Shown: piece by piece, positions 31,649 through 43,944 of the stretch
Layout: every line of letters starts with the position of its first letter
How positions within the stretch are numbered: the first letter of the stretch is position 1
Assembly: GCA_027943335.1 (NCBI GenBank)
Contig: BSBK01009267.1
Span: 524,001-588,000 of the forward strand
Reading direction: 5' to 3'
Length of the DNA stretch: 64,000 nt
DNA from: Chamaecyparis obtusa
Taxonomy: Eukaryota; Streptophyta; Pinopsida; Cupressales; Cupressaceae
The notes under the pieces: generated by a model
Told to the model about the DNA's origin: nothing
Databases searched by the model: none
The model's input: only the letters and a program-made list of their open reading frames with translations
Program-made: the position numbers and the translations under genes

Positions 31649-32774
31649 AATATAAATGTACAACCTATCTTTTTCATGAATTATAAGATATTTCAAATAA
31701 GGTCAATAGAAATAGGGGAAACAATAAAACTCTTGATATGATTTTTTCATCAACTTTAAATTTTTAGATGCAAAATGAATGCATGGCGTCGTATAGTTTA
31801 GTACAAATTTAAAAAAGTTTGGTTGATCCTAGCCTCGTGTAAATATCATTATAGTGTGAGAAATACTTATCAAATTGATTCTCGCAATAATTTGATATTT
31901 AGTTTAAGAAATGAGATCTCAATTAGATTTTACATCATGAAAGATTTTAAGTCTTCAACAAAAGATTGAGGTCACCAAAAAAAGTCATTAAGTTTTGTTA
32001 AAGAGATCCTTAGTGAACTATAGTATCTAATTGCTAAATAAATGGTATATTCTTGTTAGAAAATTTGGTAAATTAATTATCATTTGTTAATATTACTTTA
32101 TTTTTGAAGATGGGAAATGTAGGTTACATATGTAGTTGATGCTATGTCCAATCATTTGGCCATTGGCATATACATTCGAATTTAGTTTCATGCATATTAT
32201 ATCCTATGAGAAGTGGTATTGAGTGAAATTTTTTTTCCATATAATACTAATGTTCTACATTAAAAAAATTGAGAAGGCATCTGTATTATGATCTTCATTG
32301 ATTTATTTTATGACCAAATTTAAAGAGACATTTAAGGTTTGTACCACGTTATTCAAAGCCTTGGATTAATAAGGTAACTTGAAGGAATTATTTTTCTATC
32401 AAGTTTTAGGAGCAGTTACTTATTAGTTCTTAAATTGTGAAATCATTTTTGCATTTTGACTTGGTGATAGGAATGGTTTAAGGAAAATTTGTCTTCAATA
32501 TAAAGATCATACTTGTAAAGTTGGATATTTTTTTACTAGTGTCAACATGTCTATCATGTAGTTTGAATGTTTGTTGTACAATTTTTCCAGTAATGCGAGA
32601 TGTTCAAAATAATTGAGAATGGATGTTATTCAAGATGAGGAGTCACACACCTCATGGGATGATGTAGAGGTTGTCTACATGGTTCATGTCAATTTTTAGT
32701 TACTGACATGATGATTTGATCAAGTTGTGATGTCACAGATGAAGACTGGTTATTTTAATATTTATCAATGTAAT
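31649..32774. other. Anonymous AT-rich stretch between Gypsy-A and the giant element
   Basis: About 1.1 kb. No ORF, RNA gene or repeat that I can support. It and 52661-53825 were contiguous before the giant element inserted. They may be an old LTR of the plus-strand copia remnant that follows, but I see no direct match. Confidence 0.5.
32770..32774. repeat. Target-site duplication GTAAT, left copy
   Basis: GTAAT here and GTAAC at 52661-52665 flank the giant element: one mismatch, consistent with an older insertion. Confidence 0.8.
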
Positions 32775-35700
32775 TGTTGGTTCTTGAAAATATTTTACAC
32801 TCCATGACACACCAATATACCTAAGACTAGTTTTGGGAATGGTTAGTTCCAAATATAAGAAATATGTAGGTAACTGGACCAACTTTAGGGACAAGACTCC
32901 CCTCTTCACTTCTGGCTCTGCAAAACCAAGGTGGGTACACCTGATCCAATAGATATAACTTTGTTCCTGACTTGATACTGGATCTAACAATAGATATTAG
33001 TGAGAAAGTACTAAACAACAACCTATTATTCATCGACTCTCTATCACTAGTTAGGACAACTATTTTAAAGTAAATGAAATTAAATGACTGGTTTTGATTA
33101 TTGTATTTTTTATTGTAATGATTTCAATCATTCCTCATGAAATAAAGATACATTTAAATAGGTCAATGCCTTATCCATTGGGAAAGTGACACCAAAAAAT
33201 AGAGAAAATACAAAGATCCTTGAAGAACTTAGCTCATGAACATAAATACAAATACTCCAACTCTTTCCTACTTGCCAAAAATCCTTATGCAAATTAAATG
33301 AACATATATCTCACTTTGAGCAATATTTAATCTAACCCTAGATCAGAACTCAAAGAAAAACACATACACATAAGTCTCTAATAGACTCAAAGATTCATAA
33401 ATTTGACACAAAGGAGAGGTAAAGACCTGAGATTTGTATTAAGTATAACCTTTGATTGTTTGTACACAATATATGCTAGGTAGAAAGCCTATAAATAACA
33501 TTATCAACCTGTGCTTTTTCTCTATTACTTGACAAGAAATAATACAAAATATTACAATCCTTGACTGAGGGTTAGGGTTTAAAAATTTCTATCATCTCAA
33601 CACCTAAGACTCTCAATACCTAATATGATCATGGAAAATCCTTTTATATAAAAGGTAATGCAACAAGCTATCAATCATATTAGGGTTTTAAAAAAAATTC
33701 CTTTAAATTTACAACAACCCTACTGGGTTTACAATAAATGCCTCAATCAGATCTTGGACTGATATTTTGGATGTGAACCACCATACTTTATGTCTTCAAT
33801 CTTTTCCTCAATCTCTTCAAACAAATCTGATTGCCATTTCTTCGTAGTTGTCCCTATAATAAATACATCTTATATCTCTACCACCTTAAGACCAAAAAGT
33901 CACAATCTTTGTTTGGCTCAAGAAGTAGATGGAGTATCTACTTTTTCTGCATGGGGAATGTATTGGTACCTCCACTTATTGAATACCTCCTCACTTAGGA
34001 ACACAAAATTGACAAATTTAGCCCTCTTGCTGGACAATTGTTCCCATTTGCCTTCCATTTGTTTGACCTCCTACTGAATATATTCAAATTTTGATTTAAC
34101 AGTCATTAATAACTTGATGGTATGGATAAAGAAAGAAGTGCTTTCCAAAATACTTGTCATTCTTTCTGAGCAAAGTTCATCCATCTCCTCTCTCCATTTG
34201 TACAACTCCTTTAAGTAACCATTATCCTTGAAAACATTTGGTATTAATTCACAATTTGGATGTGTTAGCTCTCTTTTTAACACATTGGACTTCCTTTTAA
34301 AATCATCCAAAATTATACTATACTCTACTAGCTTTTTTACAGAGTGATGCACTAGTTTGATCAATGGATCAGGATCAACTTGGCCCTTGGATAACCAATA
34401 AAATAACCTTATGTTTTGGGATCTCTCAATCCACTTATTCAAAATTGGTCCAAACTCATCCCTATCTTTATCTAAAGATGTAAGCAAAACTTTTAATCTG
34501 CTAGCATGATCAAACAAAATTGAAGGCTTTATATCATGAGCAAACTACATTACTACCTCTGTGATTTTCTCTTCATATTTCTAATTTGCAAGGGATCTAG
34601 CCTTCACATGCTCATTCTTCTATTTCTCAAGCTCCACCCTAATCTCCCTTAATTTATTTGTTTCCTCAACCAATTGTTGCTTCTACCAACTAATTCTTGC
34701 ATCTATGTTTTTTTTTGGGAAAGGTTATGGTGGAAATTCAACAATAGGGCTAGAAGAAGAGGCTACTGTTGGAATATCAGCAATCATCAATTGAGGTGAC
34801 CTATGATCTCGTGGTCCAAAAAATTGTGCAATTAATTTTTCCTTCTAGATCAAGTCTATTTTCAACTCATTGTAAGACTTAAGGATAGTTTCAAACTTAA
34901 CCCTTAATTCTTCTTTTTCTTGTGCATCCTTCTGTGCTACCTTCAAATTGAATTTTGTCTTCTCCAAAATGATATTTGAGGCTTCAACACCTGAATTCTC
35001 ACCAATTCTTTGCACCAACAAGTTCCCAACATATTCTTAAGAGAGAACCTCCCTTTTCCCTTTATTTTCCTCCTTTAGGGACCACATGACCAAAGTTGCA
35101 TGATCATCAGAGAAAGCTACACCCCTGGAAGCCTATTGTGCTTGTTCTATAGTAGAGAGGGTGGTAACTTTACTCTTCCTCACTGAATCAAAAATAATTT
35201 CATCAGTAATATCCCATTCGGGAAGAATCAACACTCCTATAGTATGAATCATTGCCCTACCATCTTCTGGGGTTATCTTTTCAAATTTAGTCATCATTTC
35301 CCCCTTAGTCTGACTTTCAATTTCAGTCATATCCCTATAAAGGAATTCTTGTTTCTTTTTCTCACAAATTTCCCTATACTGATTTATTTTCATCCTCTAC
35401 AAAAACTGAAGGAAAGCCCTAGTCTTGACAAAATTGTCAACTGAAATAAAGGAGTTACTGGCTTGTTTCAAAATTGGGTCTATTTCTTTACCCTCAAACT
35501 ATACCACAATGAGATCCATCTCTATCCCTTTGGGTGCCTCTGGCATCCCCTCCTCTATCTCATCATTCAAAACTAAAATATTTCCCCCATTGCTCAATTG
35601 CACCAGTTGCTAAGCAACTCCATGTTCATCTAACTGCAATGGTGACTAGGAAGGAGAATAAATATCCTGCTCTGGTTGATACTACTCCTATTTTTGCCTT

Positions 35701-38700
35701 TTTAGAGAGGGCTCTTGTATCATTGAATCACTCATAGGTCTTTTCCCTTTAGAAGTAGATGGGAGACTCTCATCTCTCTATTGAACTAGGAGAAGAACAC
35801 TATACCCCTTCCTCTGCTGAACAATATATGTTCCCCTAGGGGTCAACTTGGTGTATCCTAGTTGGCTTAAAATTCTCCTTTCTCTTTCTAGATCTGTTCT
35901 ACTCGCTACAACCCTCTTTTCATTAGCTACTTACATGATTCCTTCAAAATGCTCCATACGGGCTTCTATCTTTCTTGTCGATGGCTGGAAAGCTTTCAGT
36001 GGGTCATATCCTTTATCAAAATTTTTGATAAAATCATCAATTTTCTTGTAAATCACCCACTTTTCTTTCTTGATCTCCTGAGCTTGGAGATCAAACTCAT
36101 TTCTAATTATATCCTCTGGGAAGTCAAATTGTTGCTCCATAAGGGTGCAACTTATCTTTTCTCTGAACATCCCAAAGATGAATCTCTCATTGTTTCCACA
36201 TCTCACCACTGATGTTGCCATCCTATAGGACTGCAAAACTTGATTTAAATGCACACATCCCTTCTTGACAATAATATACTAGTGGGCTATTGTAATATCT
36301 GGGAACATGGTTCCCCTTCCCTTGTCAATTAGGGTTATTTCTTGTAGATCACCAATATGCCTCAGAATCTCTGCATATCCTATCTTCAAAGGGACCTGGT
36401 AAGGCAATATGTAAGGTGCCTTCCTACAACCATACACCCTAAACACTATAGAAACCAGACATAAGATTATATCACCAAAATTATGCACTATGGAAATGTC
36501 TTTGTAATACTCTTTGCGCCTAATTAACCTTAGCAATTCCTTGGGAATTTTGTGATTCTCAAAACATAACAAGGACCTGAGCCTTGAGGAAAAATTTCTA
36601 TCAAAAACCAAATAATTGGCATCTGCTCTATTCCTTGATAATTTAGTAGTCCACAACTAGACTGGTAATGCCTCTCCATTCTTCTCTCTCACAATATCCA
36701 TTTTTTTGCTGAAGTAATCCACACCGTTGTATAAGAACATATGCATTATCATGGAATACCACCTGAAAAGCCTTCTTATCTTCATATTCTTTATCCCCGC
36801 TAATCCATCATGGATTAGGTCTGCAAGATAAGGGGCAAAATCAAAAATCAATCCTAGGTGAGGATGTAAGGACTGAACCATCATAAACATATAAGGGATA
36901 GGCATGTGACTGGCCTCATCTTCTCCAAAAATTAGAGCCAAGGACTTATATACACCCTGTGCTCACAAACTGAAAAGGTCCAACCTAAAAGGCTCAGGTG
37001 TGCTCTTACTAACCATACACATGGCACCAATTTGGCTGAAGAAATCCCTCAAAGGGCCAAACCTCAAATAGTCCCTCTATGGCTCATAGATTTTGTCAAA
37101 TTCTTCAAAATCAATCTTCTCCAATCCAACAGATGGGTCATTTAATGAAAAAACCTCTCTGATTTCATCCTTTGTGATGCTTATCAAGTCTGTTCCATCA
37201 ATATCTTTAACACACCTTATTACAAGATCATAACACCTAGCAATCTATATGAGAAGGTCAGTATCCATGAAGACTCCAGGCATAATGAGTCTCCCTATAT
37301 CAAATTGCCAAATATTACTAAGAGGTATGCACACATTTCTTTGGGAGTCTGCAACTTTAAACAAGATCAAACTATTGTAGTCCTTCCCCACTTTAGCATC
37401 CCTCATCCATAACCCTCTATCATATAATCCCTCACTTACAAGATTCCTAGGGTTTTTTGGAACTAATTCTTTCATTCTAGATGCCCCATTTTTTGAGTGT
37501 GGGAGAAACTGCATTAAATCTTCAAAAAAAACCCTATCCTTATACTCTATTTTTCTCAAGAGTTATCTTTTAGGTGGCATTTTCAACTAGGGTTTTGAAA
37601 AACTTATGAACAATAGAATAAAAACTACCCAAATATCACAAGATAGTAATGACAGAGAAAACTTAATCAATGCAACCTTTCTCTTGTAAAAAAATACTAT
37701 GCACTTTCAAGATCAAATTGGCCTACCAGATGCTTGAGAAAATTTGTTGTTGACGCTTGCAGAGAAAACCAATTTGCTTGCAGAGAAACTTGGAGGAGAA
37801 GTGTTTTCCTATAACAATCAAATCAAAATATGTAATCCTTTCCAACCCACCACAACCAACTCACATGAAATTCATTAAGTCTTCCATTACTAAAATTGGC
37901 AGCCTCAACATTCATAGGACGTGAAAAAACCATCACAAAACAAAATTTGAATATTGACCTTTGATCCAATTTATTTTCGGTGCATCGAACGGTTGGTAAA
38001 AAAACATCATATCCTTTAACACTTTTCCCAACTCAATTCTCAACCAATGAGAACATTTCAAAATTATCCATGTGCAAAAACCCACAACTTACTTTAACTC
38101 TGATTAGGCTGGACAGGTGTCACATTGTCACTAAAGTGCAAGCATAAAATCCAAGCACCTTTCAACTTCAATAATGCGACCACCGTGGATTCTCATAAAA
38201 ACTAACAGATCTTTAACATTCCTAAAAATCAGTGACCCCACTGTGCAAATGAACACGTGGAAATGCTTGGAGACTTCAGACCCACTGACAACTGCCATAT
38301 CACGTGCCAGCTTCACTAATAAAAAACAAACATGCCATCATGACCTGGCGATTGAGGACCCACTTCATAGTCAAAAATACATGGAAGATCAGAAAGCTAT
38401 CGCTAAAGCATAAACCTTAAAAATCAAGCAACTTCCTTCAGCGGTATAATGACAACCACAAGATCTATCTAAAATTTAATCTTTGGAAGGACAAGACCCC
38501 ACTACATTACATCAACCTGGATAGATGTCAACTCAAAAAGCTTGCCATCAGAACTGAAGTTTCAGAGCTCTATCCTTGTCAAAAGCCAACTTAATCAGAT
38601 GCTTGTCGCTAAAGTGCATGGATTAAAAAGAGGTCAACTTAGCTCAGTGGTATCACAATAGTCATCGATGCGATATGCAAGTTAATGACAGCACAACCCT

Positions 38701-39098
38701 AAAAATGGGCCCACCTGGACAAGTGTCACATTGTCACTAAAAGTGCATGTTAGAAAGTCTAACAACCATGGGTCTTGAAATAAAGTGACAACCATAGGAT
38801 CTAAAGGAATCTGATGGTCAGGAAATAAAATAGGAAAAGCTAAAGTTTATGCAAAAATTTCTAAATAAAGTGTCCCGCTTAGAATCTAACTGTCGGACAC
38901 ATAGAACGAACAACTTTACAAAGTTTTAAAAGGGCACATGCATTATTTGCAACCTTAGTGAATGGGAAAGTAATGCTCAAACATAACTAGAAACAAAATA
39001 GTCTAGGGTTTGCAAGATCTTTCTACTTGCTAGGTCAAAAACAAGGGTTCATCAAAATATTTGAAGTATGAGGGTCAAAATTTTAAATAGTGCTAACA
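32775..39098 (-). repeat. 3' LTR of the giant element, 6.3 kb
   Basis: It matches 46452-52660 along its whole length. The plus strand starts TGTTGGTTCTTGAAAA and ends AGTGCTAACA. It has about 115 bp more than the right copy, mainly a block near 38040-38160 absent from the right LTR. On the minus strand the first 1.5 kb (39098-37600) should be U3 and contains short repeats around GTCACTAAAGTGCATG (38127, 38607, 38730). Confidence 0.92.
33918..37580 (-). pseudogene. ORF inside the 3' LTR of the giant element (about 1,220 codons)
   Basis: One reading frame runs from ATG 37580 (MPPKR) to TGA 33918-33920 without net frameshift (3663 bp), interrupted only by stop codons. Order: YEP-rich N-terminal module with IEYKDRVFFEDLMQFLPHSK and GLYDRGLWMRDAKVGKDY; SITKDEI-type segment near 37180; EDEASHMPIPYMFMMVQSL leading into a hydrophobic helix region ending YSMIMHMFLYNGV (36935-36720); FGDIILCLVSIVFRVYGCRK; charged and Gln-rich middle; and a long Lys/Glu coiled coil (34700-34500) ending EEVFNKWRYQYIPH. 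No known enzyme motif. The helical module resembles ORF2 of the 7.2-kb element (25165-24780). Stops include six TAGs shared with the other LTR copy. Function unknown. Confidence 0.72.
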
Positions 39099-39488
39099 AT
39101 GGCTCATACTTGGGGACATGTATCTCCTGCAGATACAATGAGAAAATTGGAATCTCCTAGAGGAGCAGACTAACACAAAACTTTGATCTAAAAACAAACA
39201 ACTATACAAAAAACCCTAAATTAAACTTCCCAAGAAGCTAAAAAATCTTAGGAGAAGTAGAGTTTTAAAAATTTCCCATGAACTGGTAACTCCATGTGTT
39301 CTCCTGTCAGATTTTTCAACATGTATGAACCTGTTCCCCAATTTTGTTCAATGATGTAAGGGCCCAACCAAATGGGATCAAATTTTCCATGTTTCCCCTT
39401 CCTGTTCCAATCTTGCATTCCACATCAGCAAAAGATCACCATTTACAAAACTTCTCTGGGTAGTCCTTTTATCATATAAAACCTTACA
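39099..39488 (-). other. 3' untranslated end of the giant element
   Basis: Between integrase and the 3' LTR. A decayed post-integrase reading continues to about 39300 (RSFVNGDLLLMWNARLEQEG). The plus-strand priming site must lie at 39099-39120, but the tract there (minus CCCCAAGTATGAGCCAT) is not purely purine. Confidence 0.6.
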
Positions 39489-41144
39489 CTAGGCCTGAAT
39501 TTTTTCACTTCTTGCATGTGCATCACCTCTTACTTCATTCAAATGGATCAAATCATTAATTATGATTGTCATTTCATCCTCCAAGTCACTATCATATGTT
39601 TGGATGAATTGATATATTTGCAACAAATTATTTTGGGGTAATCTTTCATTTATTCCATAAACTAAGTCAAAAGGGGCACATCCTATTTCCTTCTTAACAA
39701 TAACCCTATCAGCCCATAATGTTTGCAAAAACTTTGAATCCCAAGCCCTTTTATTCTTATCCAATACTCTCTTCAATATCTTAATCAAGCTTTTGTTACT
39801 GGATTTAGGTTGGCCATTTCCCTGTGGATGATAGGGAGATGAGTATGAAATCTTGATACTATTTTTCTGACAAAAATCAACAAACCCCTTCGATCTGAAA
39901 CACATTGCATTATCAACGACCATTTTTTCTGGGAAACCAAACCTGGTAAGAATATTTTGCATCATAAATTCCATTACAACCTTACTAGTTGCTTTTCTAG
40001 AAGGGATTTCTTCAACCCACTTGGTGAAGTAATCTGTTGCTACTAAGATATAGGAATGTCCACCACTAGATTTATTTGGAATCTCCCCAATAAAATCCAT
40101 ACCCCACTTTTGGAAAGGGGCTTTCACTACAATGGGTCTGAGAGGAAAATTCCCATTGAATTTGAGTTTTCCAGCAAACCTTTGACAGGGGTCACACCTT
40201 TTAACAAATTGGTGGGCATCTTTGAAAAGTGTTGGCCACCAAAAACCTAATCTAATAATCTGGTGTGTTGTGGTCTTTACCATACTATATCCCCCACAAA
40301 CTCCATTGTGCATTTCATTCAACAAGATTTTGGATTTGTCTTGATCTACACATCTGAGCAAGACCCCTTCATGACTTCTCCACCACAACTCACCATCTAT
40401 GATTGCATATTTCATGGAATGGAGCCTAATAGTCCTCTTTTTGTTTTCATTCATCTCAGGAGGTAAGATCATTCTTTGTAAGTACCCAACAATGTCCTTA
40501 TACCATTCACAACAATCCATATTGCAAACAAAGGGTTTTTGTTCTTCTTCCACTATATTTATCTGATTTGCAGCCAAATTGCTTTGGGCCATTAGCTTTG
40601 CAAGGCCCAACCCTCTCACCAACTTTGTGATATGGATATCAATATTAAATTCTTGGATCTTATTGATCCATCTACACCTCCTACCTAAAACTTCCTTTTG
40701 TACCAAAATATATTTGACTATAGCACTTGGGACATAAGCAACAACTGTAGTTCCCACCAAATAGCATCTAAATGCTTTGATAGCCTTAACCAAAGCATAG
40801 GCTTTCTTTTTAACAATTTCATAATTTAATTCAATTGCATGTAAGGTTTTTTTGAAAAAGGAAATAGGTTGCTCAAATCCTTCTGCATTCTTCTGCAATA
40901 ATACTGTTGCAACAGTGTGGGCTGATGCAAAAGAAAAAATTTGCAAGGGTTTATTGTAATCTGGTGTTTTCAAAACTGGAGCATTTTTAATAGCATGTTT
41001 AATATTCTTGAAAGCTTCCACTACCTTAGCATTCCACTCAACCTTTGCACCCTTCTTTAATATCCATGATATTGGGATACTAATTTCTGCAAAGTTTGTA
41101 ATGAATCTCCTCAAAAAATTCACTTGTCTTAAAAAGGATTGCAC
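39489..41144 (-). pseudogene. Giant element: RT connection, degenerate RNase H and integrase
   Basis: 551 open codons. The first 70 or so are the RT C-terminus (MQSFLRQVNFLRRFITNFAE). The RNase H fold follows (PLQIFSFASAHTVATVLLQK; VVAYVPSAIVKYIL), but all three catalytic acidic residues are missing, as known for Tat-type elements that own a second RNase H. Integrase comes next: zinc module EMHNGVCGGYS and RCDPCQRFA, with the second His changed to Tyr; core with WGMDFIGEIP, MVVDNAMCF and GNGQPKSSNK, where the catalytic Glu has become Lys. The C-terminal part is Asp/Glu-rich. Integrase joins cDNA to target DNA; this copy should be inactive. Confidence 0.9.
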
Positions 41145-41162
41145 TCCTTAGATGTTCCTAGG

Positions 41163-42240
41163 CTAGGATAGTTTGTCAATAGCTTCAACCCTCTCAGGGT
41201 CTATTCTAACCCCATCTTTTGAAATAATATTCCCTAGAAGCTTTCCTTCCACAACACCAAAGGCACCTTTCTTTGGGTTTAAAGAAACCCCATAGTCTAA
41301 AGCTCTAATAAAAAAAATTCCAAATGTTGCAATGTTGTTCCTCCTTGGCTGAAAATGTTGTAAGGTCATCCTGATACACTACCATAAATTTTTCAATGAA
41401 ATCTAAAAAAGCTACATCCATAGCTCTCTGGAAAGTGGCACCAGCATTATTTAATCCAAAAGGCATTCTTACATACACATATGTCCCCCAAGGGGTAGTG
41501 AATGCAGTCTTGAATTGTTCTAATTCCTTAACCATGACCTGATTATATCTAGAGAAGCCATCCATCATGGACATCAACTCTGACCCAGTTACCTTTTGCA
41601 ACATATTTTCCATATTAGGTAAACCATAGTTGTCTTTTAAGGAATTTATGTTCAAGTTCCTAAAATCAACACAAAGTCTGATATCACCATTCTTTTTCCT
41701 GACAAAGACCAAGTTTGAAACCCAAGTGGAATGCCTAATAAGCTTCATTATTCTAGCATCTATCATTTTCTTAAGCTCTCCTTGCATCTTGGATGCCAAA
41801 GTAGGATTAACAAGTCTCAACTTTTGTCTAAAAGGTTTAGTACCCTCTTTTAATGGGATTTCATGGTGAAAAAGGTCTTCTATGTGCCTTGAGGTCTTCA
41901 TAAGACTATAAAAAATATGTCTAAACTTCTTGAGGAGATCAATCAAATTCTTCCTAGTTTTAGGGGATAGGCACTTGCCAATGTAAACCTTCTTAGGTAC
42001 CATTCTTGTTCCTAAATTGATTTCCTCAAGGTCATTTGATTTATCAATTTTATTCAAGAAAACATTGTCTTTGTTGTCAAATGCCCTCTCTAGAGCAACT
42101 AATCCCTTAGGGACTCTATTTGATTTCAATTGCAGCACTTCCTTTCCAAAAACAACTTCTTTACCATTTACTGTATCAACATAAGCACTGAAATCCATCT
42201 CTTTATCACCAAAATGAGATTTACATTGCAAAAATTTCAA
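41163..42240 (-). pseudogene. Giant element reverse transcriptase
   Basis: Two overlapping minus-strand frames (42240-41305 and 41369-41163) form a Ty3 RT: pre-RT VLQLKSNRVPKGLVALERAF, IPLKEGTKPFRQKLRLVNP, VFVRKKNGDIRLCVDFRNLN, YNQVMVKELEQFKTAF, MPFGLNNAGATFQRAMD, then VVYQDDLT at about 41376. The catalytic box reads YQDD instead of YLDD. Downstream are SLNPKKGAFGVVEGKLLG and DPERVEAIDKL. A frame change near 41320 breaks it. RT makes the cDNA. Confidence 0.92.
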
Positions 42241-42471
42241 AATGTCCTGGTCATCAAAAAAAACATGCTAGTTCTCAATATTATCAGGGATAGAAGGTAT
42301 AGATTGAACCTCTATGTTAGATATATTTGAAAATGTAATATCTTCCAGCCTTATAGCCACATTAGCTAATAGATCAACCATTCTATTCTAATATATTTCC
42401 ATCCAAAAAATGTTAAAAGCATTGAAGCTTTCAATTTCATCCCATACTGCATTTCTATACTATTTTAACTT

Positions 42472-42873
42472 CTAGTTCTTTGATGCATACTTTGACCTAG
42501 CTTGGGAAATTATCAATTCATAATCACCCACCACTTTTAAGCACTTTATGCCATGTCTTGATGCTAACCTTAGGCCAATTAACAAAGCCTCATACTCTAC
42601 AATATTATTTGTACATGAGAACAACAAAGTGAATGAGTATTTGAAAGTTTTACCATTCAGAGATATGAGCAATATTCCAGCTCCAGACCCCTCCTTTGAG
42701 CTTGCTCCATCAAAATACATAGTCCATAGACTGTTAAGGTCAGTCCATTCCTCCTGGTGACTTGATACAAGGATAGATTCAACACCTTCCTCTATTTCCT
42801 TATCATGGACTCTGAAAGCATTAATGTCAGTATTTAAAAAGCAGTTCATGGTGTCTTCTTCTTCCTCAATCAT
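42472..42873 (-). CDS. Archaeal-type RNase H domain upstream of RT
   Basis: A compact RNase H of the archaeal-like type: WTMYFDGASSKEGSGAGILL (first Asp), NNIVEYEALLIGLRLASRHG (Glu) and LKVVGDYELIISQARSKYAS (second Asp). All three acidic residues are present, unlike the gypsy RNase H downstream of RT. It lies between protease (42985) and RT (42240), whereas the textbook Tat order puts the second RNase H after the first, before integrase. The frame stops at 42472, with recognisable continuation (about 42460-42380) after the stop. It likely performed the RNA degradation in reverse transcription. Confidence 0.85.
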   Translation of the reverse strand: MIEEEEDTMNCFLNTDINAFRVHDKEIEEGVESILVSSHQEEWTDLNSLWTMYFDGASSKEGSGAGILLISLNGKTFKYSFTLLFSCTNNIVEYEALLIGLRLASRHGIKCLKVVGDYELIISQARSKYASKN

Positions 42874-42984
42874 GTGTGGAGTTCTAGGTTCCCTAGAAAC
42901 CTTGATATTTTTCCCTTCAAAGTTAAATGTAGCAAATGAAAAATCAAATTATATGCTTCCTCCCATAGAGGCACTCCACTTTCT

Positions 42985-43944
42985 TCACAATAACATCCAA
43001 TAGTGAGGAGGGATATCAACTACCAAAACACTCATGGTCAATTTTTTCCTAGGGTATGCTGCCAGGTTATAAGGTAAAGCCTTGATAGTACCCACAACTA
43101 GTACTTCTCTTGAGTCCATAGCCTGAGATCTCCCATGTGGAGTATCCACTTTCAATCCTAATGACTTCATAACTTTTGTGGGCATAACAGTGTTTGATGC
43201 TCCTAAATCAATCATACAATTTTTTAACAGCTTTCCATTTATTAGCAAGGTTAAAAAGAAAGGATCAATTGTTCCTGCCGAGGTACTAAAAACATTTGAG
43301 TCTAAATAAATCTGAGGAATTTTAGAGACAATTTCTTCATTATGACCTTCATTGTAATCATTCAAAGTTGCTATTTGTTTATCAATCTTTTCCATCTTTT
43401 GGGTTTCTATGGATACTACACCATTCACCCAATTCAGAGTCTTTTCTTTATGTTCCTCTACCCTCATCATTTCCAGCAAAGGGAGCTTAACAGTAATCTG
43501 TGATAGTAACTTTCTCATATCAACTAGAATATATTTTGACTCAAACACATCATGTTTCACATTTGCAATCTCTTTATCATTATTCTGTGTGAATGTATTT
43601 GGGAATTCCTTAGTTTGGATTTTAACCTTCCTCTGTAAAGGGAGAACAACCTCCTCTAAGGGTTTAGTATTTACTTTATAAATAATGTTAGGTTTAACAT
43701 TTTTCATCACTTTGACATTGTTAACATTATCAGCCTCCTTTTTCTTGTTTTGGGGTACCTTAGCATCTTTTTCTATTTTTTTTATAAAAATAGTAGCAGG
43801 CTTCTGACTTGGATCACCTACTACTCTATTTCTTAGATTGTAACTTTTCTTAGCCTGAGTGACCATGTATGCGGTTATCAAATCAATTTCCTCATTAGAT
43901 GGCCTTCTTAAAAAAACCATCTCCTCATTTTTATAACATTGCAC
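42985..43944 (-). pseudogene. Giant element protease with N-terminal linker
   Basis: Open for 319 codons. The first 200 or so are a Lys/Glu/Val-rich linker (YKVNTKPLEEVVLPLQRKV). The protease lies at about 43250-42985: LLINGKLLKNCMIDLGASNT, with Ser of the D-S-G active site changed to Leu, then MPTKVMKSLGLKVDTPHGRS, AYPRKKLTMSVLVVDIPPHY. The usual ending (MLLSRKWSA) continues across 42985 in another frame. It would process Gag-Pol; the active-site change suggests this copy is dead. Confidence 0.86.

Noticed and set aside
31649..32774. Search for a host exon in the unassigned gap
   Set aside because: No long frame, splice-like structure or recognisable protein. Left as anonymous DNA.
32827..33033. 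Short minus-strand ORF present in both giant LTRs (also 46498-46710)
   Set aside because: Its conservation is explained by LTR duplication. It is under 70 codons, with no domain and no codon-level signal.
40056..40466. Plus-strand open frames opposite the integrase region
   Set aside because: Antisense shadows of the minus-strand pol gene. The same holds for plus-strand frames at 2384-4042, 19481-20227, 41630-41869, 43409-43681 and 45160-45556.
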